From contig NZ_AP012325.1 of NCBI RefSeq assembly GCF_001025195.1, positions 1,302,001 through 1,366,000 on the forward strand: a stretch of DNA of 64,000 nt, written 5' to 3'. The notes under the pieces are model-generated. The model did no database searches. It was given only the letters and a program-made list of their open reading frames with translations, and was not told where the DNA came from. The translations under genes and the position numbers were made by a program. Of the stretch, positions 1 to 7,438 are shown piece by piece. Numbering within the stretch: the stretch's first letter is position 1; each line of letters opens with the position of its first letter. This DNA comes from Bifidobacterium catenulatum DSM 16992 = JCM 1194 = LMG 11043 (GTDB lineage: Bacteria > Actinomycetota > Actinomycetes > Actinomycetales > Bifidobacteriaceae).

Positions 1-28
1 GTTGGACGTTGTTAATTAGGATACAGCC

Positions 29-985
29 CTAGACCGCGAGGGACATGCTCCGGAACTCCTCCGGGGTATGTCCCTCGAGTCGTATCTGGCACCGTCTGGT
101 GTTCCAATGGATGATGTAGGCGTCCAGTTCGCGTTTGAACTGTTCGTACGAGTCGAACTCTCCCGGCCTCGGTAGAACTCGTCCTTCAAGTGGCCGAACA
201 CCTGCTCGGCGGCGGCGTTGTCCAGGCAGTTGCCCTTGCGGCTCATGGACTGGCGGATGCCGAGGCGTTCGAGCTCGCCCCGCCACCATTGGTGCTGGTA
301 CTGCCATCCCATGTCCGAGTGCAGGATCGGCTCCACGCCGGCGGGCAGGCGCTCCGCGAGCATGACGAGCAGGCGCTTCTGCTGCCCGAGGTCCGGACTG
401 CGGCTCACGTCCCAGGCGACGATCTCCTTGCTGGCCATGTCGTACACGGGCGCGAGGTACGCCTTGGAGCCGGCGACCTTGAACTCGGTGACGTCGGTGC
501 CGAGCTTGGAGAACGGACGGGCCGAGTCGAAGTCGCGTTTGAGCAGGTTATGCACGTGATCGCCCGTCTCGCCCCTGTACGAGTCGTACCTCCTCCACGG
601 GTTCCTGGAGCGGATGGCGCATCTCAGTCCCATGCGCCGCATGACCCCGGGCACGCTCTTGGCCGACACTCGTTGCCCGAACTCGTGGACCAGGCACATG
701 CGCACCTGCCGGTGGCCGCACCCGTTCGGCGAGCTCCTGCTCGCGCGTCGGTTCGGGCTTCGGTTTGGATTTCGAGCCTCTGGGCCTGCCCTTGGGCCTC
801 GGCCCGAGCGCCTCCGGACCTCCGGCCCGGTACTCGCGGCACCAGTGTTCCAGGGGTGCGACGCTCGCGATCCCGTGCATGGCCATGACCTCCGCCTTGG
901 TCAGACCGTTCTCGACGTGGTCGCACGCCGCGGCGACCTTCGTCTCCCCACGTATACCGTATAGTCAGGAACGCTTTTATACCTG
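29..985 (-). pseudogene. Decayed IS3-family (IS150-like) transposase
   Basis: The reverse strand encodes pieces of the two-ORF IS3 transposase. The helix-turn-helix OrfA start (about 946 down to 720) contains 'ENGLTKAEVMAMHG' and a basic linker. It runs directly into the late N-terminal part of OrfB ('VSAKSVPGVMRRMGL'), so the OrfA zipper and about 100 residues of OrfB are missing. The DDE core is visible ('LGTDVTEFKV', 'LHSDMGWQYQ', 'NCLDNAAAEQVFGHLKDEFY'). Near 165 the frame shifts, and the C-terminus ('YIIHWNTRRCQ') continues in another frame to a stop at 29-31. With one deletion and one frameshift it should be inactive. I could not define the terminal inverted repeats, and the left end may lie outside the window. 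Confidence 0.8.
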
Positions 986-1067
986 TTCTTATCTTCCGTA
1001 TGAACCACATACACCGTTGGATAATGAAGACGCGTTCTCTCGGACATCGATACCCCCTCTTATCCCT

Positions 1068-1207
1068 ATCTCGCTTATGTATGGCAGATACACCTCAGAA
1101 AAGCGTATTTAGGGGGTATGAGAACAGCTGTTATGACAACCTGACCTGCCATATATAAGCGAGATGTCTCAGGATAAAGCACGGAATCTGCCATACGTAA
1201 GCGGGAT
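1068..1207. repeat. Three-copy 20-bp repeat, one copy inverted relative to two
   Basis: A 20-bp unit reading ATCTCGCTTATGTATGGCAG lies at 1068-1087 on the plus strand. It recurs on the minus strand at 1146-1165 and 1188-1207 with one or two substitutions per copy. The outer part also holds a 9-bp inverted repeat, ATACCCCCT at about 1050-1058 against 1111-1119. No gene can be supported between 1000 and 1266. The arrangement resembles protein-binding or recombination sites, but the function is unknown. Confidence 0.6.
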
Positions 1208-1266
1208 AACCAAGCTTAAGCGCTCGTACGACACATTTTTGTGCACAAGACATTCCTCCGCAAGCG

Positions 1267-1452
1267 TCATCCGACCGCCTGGTGGCACGTTTCATATGCA
1301 CAGAGAAAACACAGCCCGCAAACGCCACACTCGAAGCATGACGCCAGTGGTTTTAAGGTGAAACCACGCCGATTCTGCTTGCTGATTAAGGTAGACGATA
1401 CGGGCTTTCTCTGGCATTCGTTGTCGATGGAAGCCCACTTGGCAGATTGCAT
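1267..1452 (-). CDS. Possible small cysteine-rich protein (61 aa), unproven
   Basis: An ATG at 1452 is preceded by GGGAGG, three bases away, which is close for a ribosome binding site. The 61-residue product has an unremarkable polar N-terminal half. Its C-terminal stretch is rich in cysteine, with six cysteines in about 18 residues (pattern C-x2-C-x2-C-x2-C-x2-C-x4-C). I recognise no family. The surroundings are decayed mobile DNA, and no modification enzyme or transporter is adjacent. It may be a chance ORF; the cysteine spacing and the purine-rich leader are the only reasons to list it. Confidence 0.2.
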   Translation of the reverse strand: MQSAKWASIDNECQRKPVSSTLISKQNRRGFTLKPLASCFECGVCGLCFLCAYETCHQAVG

Positions 1453-1642
1453 GTTCCTCCCTTTCGGGTATGGAGGGAGTGTTCGGGCACTGGAGTGAGC
1501 ATAACGTAATCATGAGAGAGCAGACAAAATAACTACGGCAGCTTCGATCTTGCGCGTTCCGCCCCTCTCGGTCTTCCCTCGGCGCATCTCTACGAAGTGC
1601 TTGACGGTAATTTCTTCCAAGGTGAAATCAGCTAGTGGGGGC

Positions 1643-1983
1643 AAGTGTTTCTGTATCTGTGCATTCTTGGACCATCCGTGTTCATGATCAGTCTCGGGTC
1701 GAATCTGGTCTTCTCCGACGCCAACCCTCGCAAGATTGTAAAACGAGGCTGCACCACGCTCATCGCTTTTCTTCTGTTGAATATCGTGCGCGATGGGATT
1801 CCCGATGTAGTCGTTGCATTGACTGGCCACCCCAGTATTCTCGACACGTTTGGATACGATATTTTTGCGTCCGATATTCTGGGATTTGCGGGTTTCGTAT
1901 TCCTGTTTTTTCGCACTTGTCAAACATTTTTACATTGCTTCATTGGCTACGCCGCTGATTTCGTTATGCATGTTGACGGTTAA
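1643..1983 (+). pseudogene. Fragment of a membrane acyltransferase-like protein
   Basis: About 112 residues of hydrophobic sequence resemble the central part of multi-span acyltransferase / DUF1624-like membrane proteins: 'GPSVFMISLGSNLVFS', a basic loop 'PRKIVKRG', a second helix ending 'LLNIVRDGIP', and 'ASDILGFAGFVFLFF'. An in-frame TAG lies just upstream, no start codon has a ribosome binding site, and the usual N- and C-terminal spans are absent. It is best read as a gene remnant next to the decayed IS. The region from 1984 to 2241 holds no gene that I can see. The family assignment is from memory of motif style and is moderate only. Confidence 0.45.
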
Positions 1984-2241
1984 CGATCTGATTCCGCCAT
2001 TGCACAATGTCCATTGGACTTTACGTGCAGAAGCGGCTTGTCGCACGCGCTTCTAAAGCCTGATTTCGCATGCGCACATCCGCAAAGTCACGCAAATACT
2101 AGTTAGCGCAACACTATTTGGTGGGATTTGTTCCCGATGTTTTCCGTATAGTACCTTAGGTCACCCCTTTTTGGTATTTTTTTCTGTTGGATATGCCACA
2201 CAAGGGAATATCTTTTCGGAGTATATGAGATTAGGGAAAAT

Positions 2242-4911
2242 ATGGTCAACCACCATAAAATGATTAATGCTGCAATCGCAACGCTTGCGACTTGCGCCAT
2301 GTTGCTGCCGGTAGCGGGCAGCGCCAATGCTAATGAATCCTCAAATACCGCCGTACTTGGTGCCGGCTATACGGCCACCAAGATTTCGCACCCCAATGCA
2401 GGGCTGGGCGAAGATGACGGTATCGTAAACGTTTTGAACGGCGAATCCACTGATGATCTCACGCAGGGTTCGGCCGAGCGTGGCCAGAACTATTCATGGT
2501 CTTCGGTCGGTTATGGCGATTGGATGTATGTGGGCACTTGCTATTCCGCAATGGGTTCCACACTGAAGTACATGGCCAACACCATGGGCACCAAGTATGC
2601 CAGCATCAAGGCCGCTTTGGATGTTGCGTTCAACGGCGAGCTGTTCCTCGACAATGGCGAGAATCACAGCTTGCTGCTCAAGATCAACGTCAAGACCGGT
2701 GAAGTGAAGATCATCGTCAATGCGATTGGCGGAGAGCATGCGGTCAACGGCTATCGTGCAGCCGTTGAATTCCATGACAAGCTGTACTTTGCTGCCGCCG
2801 CAAAGGGTCAGCCGTACCTGCTGGAAGTTGATCCGAACAGTGGTGATGCCACTGAAATCGTGTATCGTTCCGCTGCCATGACCACTGGTCTGAAGAAGGG
2901 CTACACTGCTGGTATCCGTGGTTTGACCGTGGTCAACAATCAGCTTATCGCCAGCATGATCACCGATAACGGTGCCACTATTGTGGCTTCTTCCAACCCG
3001 TCAGCAGGCCAGGATTCTTTCGCCACTATCGCTACCCAGACCGAGGGCCTGTACAACTATCCGGCATGCGCTGTAACTGATGGAGTGTTCGGTGGATGTG
3101 TGTGGGATATGGTCGGCTTCAAGGGCAATCTATATGTCACTATGGTGACTGGAACCGCGAAGAACAACAAGCAATCCTTCGCACTCGTGCGCGGCACGCA
3201 AGATAAGGAAACCGGCAAGTGGACCTTCAAGCCGCTGGTCGGCGATCCGGCAGACGGCGCCAAGTACGAGTGGGGTTTCGGAGCGAGTCGTTCCGGCGCA
3301 GCCAACATGGTGGTATACAAGGGCCACCTGTACATCGGCGGCTACAACGATCCGATGAACGCTTTGGAGAAGGCCATGCAGATGGATTTCTCCGACCTGT
3401 ACAAGGATCTGGAGAGCCCGGTCAACCTGTGGCGTATGGACGTTGACGAAGACGGCAATGAAAACTTCGAAATGCTCGCCGGCGAAGCCAACAACAAGTA
3501 CTTCGGCGATTCCAAAGGCACCATCGATGGCAATACCATGCTGTCCGGCTTGGGCGACAGCGACGAGCAGAGCCGTCACCTGAACCAGTATGTGTGGCGT
3601 ATGCAGTCCTACAACGGCAAGCTGTACGTCGGCACCTTCGACATCAGTGATCTTGCATACCCGGCAACCCAGTTCGCCAACGGCGACATTCTGAAGCGTA
3701 CTCCGGAAGAGTGGAAGAAGCAGATCGAATACATCAAGATCTTCTTCGACTCTCTGAAGAAGAATGACCAGAACGGCACTTCCGGTACTATCGGCACGGA
3801 CTCTCAGGAAGCCTCCAAGCCTTCCGAGTCCGAATCTCAGGAAACCACCAAGCCGAGCGATGATGACATCATGCCGTTGAACGAAGGCGAAGCATCTGAG
3901 AGCGATCAAGCTGCACAGGCAGTTGAAGAAGCCGGCAAGACCGACGAAGTGGCCGCTGACGTGGCTACCATGCAGCAGCTGCTGGAGGACATGGGCGCTG
4001 ATCTCAACTCCAAGCAGACCGACGTGGTCTCCCCTGACGGTGTCGCTCCGCAGGCCGCTGAAACCTACACGCTCGACGATCGTTACCAGTTCCTCACATC
4101 CCTGCAGCGGCTGCTCGACCTGTACAACAAGAACAAGCAGTATCTGCCGGAATTCATTACCAACGAGCTCGACAAGTGGCTTACCGAAGAGAATCTGGAG
4201 AACTTCATCGACTTCGTGGGCGTGCTCAGCTACCTGCATTACTCCAACGATGAGACTCGTGGCTTTGACCTGATCGTCTCCTCCGATGGCACGAACTTCC
4301 AGACCATCAGCCGTAACGGTTTCGGAGATAACAACAACCACGGTCTACGCGTGTTCGCCGTCACCGATTCCGGTCTGGCAATTGGCACCGCAAACCCGTA
4401 CCATGGCACTCAGGTGTGGCTGCTGAACGATGGTGAAATCAAGAATGCTGAACTAACGAATGGCGATGCATTCGACTACGACAAGTATGATAGCGATAAG
4501 AAGAGCGCCAACGCCAACGGTCTGACCGTTGGCATCAACCCCAATGGCAATACCGTGGAAGACGTGCAGTACGACTACCAGTCGCTGACCGCCGGCACGG
4601 ATTACACCGTGGCTGATGACGGTTCCATCGTGTTGAGCAGCGCATTCCTCAATGGTCGCGAAACCGGCAGCACCGGTTCTGTGGTGGTGTTCTACAACCA
4701 GGGTGCACGCGTGCGTTTCACTGTGGCCATCAAGGACAGCACGCCGAACGCACCGAAGAAGGATGATGACAAGCAGAATACGAAGCCTGCCGCACACAAG
4801 AAGGCAAACACTGCCAACACCGGTTCCAACGTAATCGGCGTTGTTGTGGTGGTCGCTGTTCTGGTTGTCGCAGCAGGGGCATTGTTCGTGTTCAAGCGCA
4901 AGCGTTCCTGA
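2242..4911 (+). CDS. Large secreted, membrane-anchored surface protein with propeller-like repeats and an X2-like domain
   Basis: This is an 889-residue protein that appears to be exported and held at the cell surface. A signal peptide ends about residue 30 (cleavage after 'GSANA'). Recurrent short motifs such as 'YNGKLYVGTFD', 'YKGHLYIGGYND' and 'FKGNLYVTM' suggest a beta-propeller fold over roughly residues 60-480. A Ser/Glu/Pro-rich linker follows (about 510-570), then further fold, then an immunoglobulin-like X2 module at about 760-833 ('LTAGTDYTVADDGSIVL'). The C-terminus has a hydrophobic span and 'FKRKRS' tail preceded by 'TANTGS'. That looks like a degenerate sortase signal rather than canonical LPXTG, so the protein may simply be membrane-anchored. 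It has no catalytic motif that I recognise; adhesion or glycan binding is a guess. A terminator follows, so it is monocistronic. Confidence 0.8.
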   Translation: MVNHHKMINAAIATLATCAMLLPVAGSANANESSNTAVLGAGYTATKISHPNAGLGEDDGIVNVLNGESTDDLTQGSAERGQNYSWSSVGYGDWMYVGTCYSAMGSTLKYMANTMGTKYASIKAALDVAFNGELFLDNGENHSLLLKINVKTGEVKIIVNAIGGEHAVNGYRAAVEFHDKLYFAAAAKGQPYLLEVDPNSGDATEIVYRSAAMTTGLKKGYTAGIRGLTVVNNQLIASMITDNGATIVASSNPSAGQDSFATIATQTEGLYNYPACAVTDGVFGGCVWDMVGFKGNLYVTMVTGTAKNNKQSFALVRGTQDKETGKWTFKPLVGDPADGAKYEWGFGASRSGAANMVVYKGHLYIGGYNDPMNALEKAMQMDFSDLYKDLESPVNLWRMDVDEDGNENFEMLAGEANNKYFGDSKGTIDGNTMLSGLGDSDEQSRHLNQYVWRMQSYNGKLYVGTFDISDLAYPATQFANGDILKRTPEEWKKQIEYIKIFFDSLKKNDQNGTSGTIGTDSQEASKPSESESQETTKPSDDDIMPLNEGEASESDQAAQAVEEAGKTDEVAADVATMQQLLEDMGADLNSKQTDVVSPDGVAPQAAETYTLDDRYQFLTSLQRLLDLYNKNKQYLPEFITNELDKWLTEENLENFIDFVGVLSYLHYSNDETRGFDLIVSSDGTNFQTISRNGFGDNNNHGLRVFAVTDSGLAIGTANPYHGTQVWLLNDGEIKNAELTNGDAFDYDKYDSDKKSANANGLTVGINPNGNTVEDVQYDYQSLTAGTDYTVADDGSIVLSSAFLNGRETGSTGSVVVFYNQGARVRFTVAIKDSTPNAPKKDDDKQNTKPAAHKKANTANTGSNVIGVVVVVAVLVVAAGALFVFKRKRS

Positions 4912-4959
4912 ATTGCCATCTGTTCTTAGGATTCATTCCTAAGTTCGTCCGCATATGAC

Positions 4960-5007
4960 AATCCCGTGTGATCCGGTTCGTCGGAATCATGCGGGATTTT
5001 TTATTTT
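4960..5007 (+). terminator. Rho-independent terminator of the surface-protein gene
   Basis: The arm AATCCCGTGTGATCCG pairs with CGGAATCATGCGGGATT with small imperfections, and the stem is followed by TTTTTTATTTT. A smaller hairpin (CTTAGGA/TCCTAAG) lies just upstream at about 4925-4943. Confidence 0.85.
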
Positions 5008-5057
5008 GCAGGAATTACCTATCTCACGTCATGTCAAACTGCTATCACAAGCTGATT

Positions 5058-6437
5058 TCAACGTGCGATATGCAACCATGTGGAAGTTCCGATACGGAAA
5101 CCATTGAAAATGGCACGCAATCCTACAAATAACAGATTCACGGCAAGCCACAGCAACGCCATACGCAGCGCAGAAGAAGCCTGCATCGCGTCGCATATCC
5201 AACCAATCGCAGCAAGACAGGGCACATATATTGCAGCCGTCGCCGCACACGTCAATGCAAGATACCGGTAATCCCCTGCCCCAATCAGAATGCCATCAAC
5301 AGCCCACATCCAACCAGCCAACGGCAATGTCACGCCAACAACCATCATGCCGACGGTGAGCAAATGCTGAATCTCAGTAGACTGCGCAAACAGCGGGGAC
5401 GCACACCATCCGGCAATCATCAAACCAATACCGATTACCGTTCCTCCGCATAATCCTGCCTTGCCAGCAATTCTTGTCAAACGCATGGCCTCGTCCTCTT
5501 TGCGGGCACCAATCTGCGCGGCAACCAACGTCTGACCGGCAATACCAATGGCATCAAGCATGTTCAACACAAAATTCCAACTGGAATTCACCACCTGATA
5601 TGCAGCCAACACTTCCACACCCATATGCGTGGCCAGCACCACATTCGCCACCAGGCATGCACGCAACGCAAGCGTACGCAAAAACAACACCGCACCATCG
5701 CCAGCACTGTTCAACACTCCTGACAAACGCGGCCGCAAACGGGCACCTTCCGCACGAGTCCACAACACCGAAGGAACAATAAGCACCACTGCCATGAACC
5801 ATTGCGAAATCAGCGTGGCCACTCCAGAACCAAACACACCCCAACCGAATCCGAGAATAAACAGCAGGTCCAGCAACGTATTGAGTATCGCACCCACCAT
5901 AGCAGCTATCAACGTGATGCGAACCTTCTGCAGTCCGCGGAAAATACCGTTGGCCGCATACACCAGCAACATACCGGGAATGCCGAACACCACTGCGCGA
6001 ACATAGTCAACCGCGTTATGCAGTACACCCCCCTGGGCTCCCATGGCCGTGCACAACGGGCGTGCAATAACGAACAGCGCCACAGATACCACCACGCCAA
6101 TGATTCCAGCCAACCACAGGCCATCAATGCCTGCTTCCAAACCTTCACTCCGTTTGCCGGCGCCCAAAAGACGTCCCACCTGCGTTGTGGTGCTATACGC
6201 AAGAAACACACATAGCCCCACAACAGTGAGCACAATGGTTGACCCGACCGACAGACCGGCGAGCGCTTGCCCGCCAATATGTCCGACGATGGCGGTGTCG
6301 ATGAGCACGAATGCTGGTTCGGCGATAAGTTGCCCGAACGTTGGTATGGCCAGTGTGAGAATGGTGCTGATGGTGGTGCATGATGCGTTGTTTGCGGTAT
6401 CTGTTTCGTGAGTATTCTGCGAAGTTGATGTGGTCAT
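5058..6437 (-). CDS. MATE-family efflux transporter (DinF-like)
   Basis: This 459-residue integral membrane protein has about twelve hydrophobic spans, the normal size and layout for MATE cation/drug antiporters of the DinF branch. It would export drugs or metabolites from the cytoplasm in exchange for Na+ or H+. Family-like features are the first-helix region 'LAIPTFGQLIAEPAFVLIDTA', the loop 'GRLLGAGKRSEG' and its second-half echo 'AAQIGARKEDEA', which reflect the two-fold MATE repeat. It stands alone on the reverse strand, with a convergent gene on the left. I see no clear ribosome binding site before the ATG at 6437. Its substrate cannot be read from sequence. Confidence 0.85.
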   Translation of the reverse strand: MTTSTSQNTHETDTANNASCTTISTILTLAIPTFGQLIAEPAFVLIDTAIVGHIGGQALAGLSVGSTIVLTVVGLCVFLAYSTTTQVGRLLGAGKRSEGLEAGIDGLWLAGIIGVVVSVALFVIARPLCTAMGAQGGVLHNAVDYVRAVVFGIPGMLLVYAANGIFRGLQKVRITLIAAMVGAILNTLLDLLFILGFGWGVFGSGVATLISQWFMAVVLIVPSVLWTRAEGARLRPRLSGVLNSAGDGAVLFLRTLALRACLVANVVLATHMGVEVLAAYQVVNSSWNFVLNMLDAIGIAGQTLVAAQIGARKEDEAMRLTRIAGKAGLCGGTVIGIGLMIAGWCASPLFAQSTEIQHLLTVGMMVVGVTLPLAGWMWAVDGILIGAGDYRYLALTCAATAAIYVPCLAAIGWICDAMQASSALRMALLWLAVNLLFVGLRAIFNGFRIGTSTWLHIAR

Positions 6438-6492
6438 AATCGTAAGCGTCTGGCGTGTTGGGAACTGTATGTGCAGTGTAAGGTCACGTGTT

Positions 6493-6771
6493 TCACCATC
6501 GCCGTTGATTGCTCAGATTTTGACTATGCCTGTTTTGCGCTATTGAGAATGTCGTTGAAGGTTTTCGCCGGTTGTCCACATAAAGGTAGAGGGGCGGATA
6601 ATTTCCGAACCGCTCATGAAGCATAGTCCAAGCTCCTTGCGATACCCATTCAAGCCCATCCAACCCCTGGGGATTCCCGAATCCGCCTTCACAGTAGTAC
6701 TTCATGTAACCGTCGAGCTTAGTCCCGAACACGTCGATAGGCTGCCGCCCGGTCTCAAGCCCATGAGACAC
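6493..6771 (-). CDS. Doubtful small hypothetical protein (92 aa)
   Basis: A GTG-initiated frame of 92 codons fills the gap between the MATE gene and the cyclophilin gene. The middle of the product ('KYYCEGGFGNPQGLDGLEWV') has an amino-acid mix more like a real protein than most shadow frames. It has no ribosome binding site that I can see, no family that I recognise, and it would overlap the promoter region of the downstream cyclophilin gene. It could be a remnant of an older gene. Otherwise nothing else is visible between 6438 and 6779. Confidence 0.25.
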   Translation of the reverse strand: MSHGLETGRQPIDVFGTKLDGYMKYYCEGGFGNPQGLDGLEWVSQGAWTMLHERFGNYPPLYLYVDNRRKPSTTFSIAQNRHSQNLSNQRRW

Positions 6772-6779
6772 TTGGAGCC

Positions 6780-7319
6780 ATGACTACCATCATCATGCGC
6801 ACCTCTGAAGGTGACATCAAGATCAACCTGTTCGACGACAAGACCCCGGAAACCGTGGCTAACTTCCTTGGCCTCGCCACTGGCGAGAAGGAATGGGCCG
6901 ACCCGTTCACCGGCCAGCCTTCCCATGAACCGTTCTACGATGGTCTGACCTTCCACCGCATCATCAAGGATTTCATGATCCAGGGCGGCTGCCCGCTGGG
7001 TACTGGCACCGGCGGCCCGGGCTACAACTTCGATGATGAAATCGTTCCAGGCCTGACCTTCGATCGCCCGTACCTGCTGGCTATGGCAAACGCCGGCCTG
7101 CGTCGCGGCGCGGACGGCAAGATCCACGGCACCAACGGCTCCCAGTTCTTCATCACCACCGTGCCGACCGAATGGCTCAACGGCCATCACACCATCTTCG
7201 GCGAAGTCGCGGATGACGAGTCCAAGGCCGTTGTCGACAAGCTCGACTCCGTGGCAACCGACCGTTCCGATGCTCCGCTCGAGCCGGTCGGCATCACTTC
7301 CATCGAAGTGCTGAAGTAA
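6780..7319 (+). CDS. Cyclophilin-type peptidyl-prolyl cis-trans isomerase
   Basis: This 179-residue cytosolic cyclophilin isomerises Xaa-Pro bonds during protein folding. The family core is intact: 'FHRIIKDFMIQGGCP' with the catalytic Phe-His-Arg, 'MANAG', 'NGSQFFITT' and 'HTIFGEV'. There is no signal peptide. An ATG at 6780 follows TGGAG at a close distance. The gene is monocistronic, with a strong terminator at 7352. The length is typical for bacterial PpiB-like proteins; I leave the symbol blank because PpiA and PpiB are not separable here. Confidence 0.95.
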   Translation: MTTIIMRTSEGDIKINLFDDKTPETVANFLGLATGEKEWADPFTGQPSHEPFYDGLTFHRIIKDFMIQGGCPLGTGTGGPGYNFDDEIVPGLTFDRPYLLAMANAGLRRGADGKIHGTNGSQFFITTVPTEWLNGHHTIFGEVADDESKAVVDKLDSVATDRSDAPLEPVGITSIEVLK

Positions 7320-7351
7320 GTTCCGCATCAACAAGCTTCATGGCAAAACAA

Positions 7352-7381
7352 TGAAAAGCCCCTCACTCGAGGGGCTTTTCA
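7352..7381 (+). terminator. Strong hairpin terminator after the cyclophilin gene
   Basis: The inverted repeat TGAAAAGCCCCTC / GAGGGGCTTTTCA surrounds a four-base loop. The A-run before and T-run after allow it to work on both strands, so it probably also insulates the convergent rel gene. Confidence 0.9.
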
Positions 7382-7438
7382 TTATCTCCGAGAGAATCTA
7401 CAGCAGTTCAGATGAGTCTCACGGCCTCACTAATCGTG

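Noticed and set aside
1510..1923. 137-codon minus-strand frame
   Set aside because: It lies opposite the acyltransferase-like remnant, whose hydrophobic pattern is more convincing.
3130..4341. 403-codon minus-strand frame opposite the surface protein
   Set aside because: Val/His-rich antisense translation with no ribosome site; the plus strand encodes a clear exported protein.
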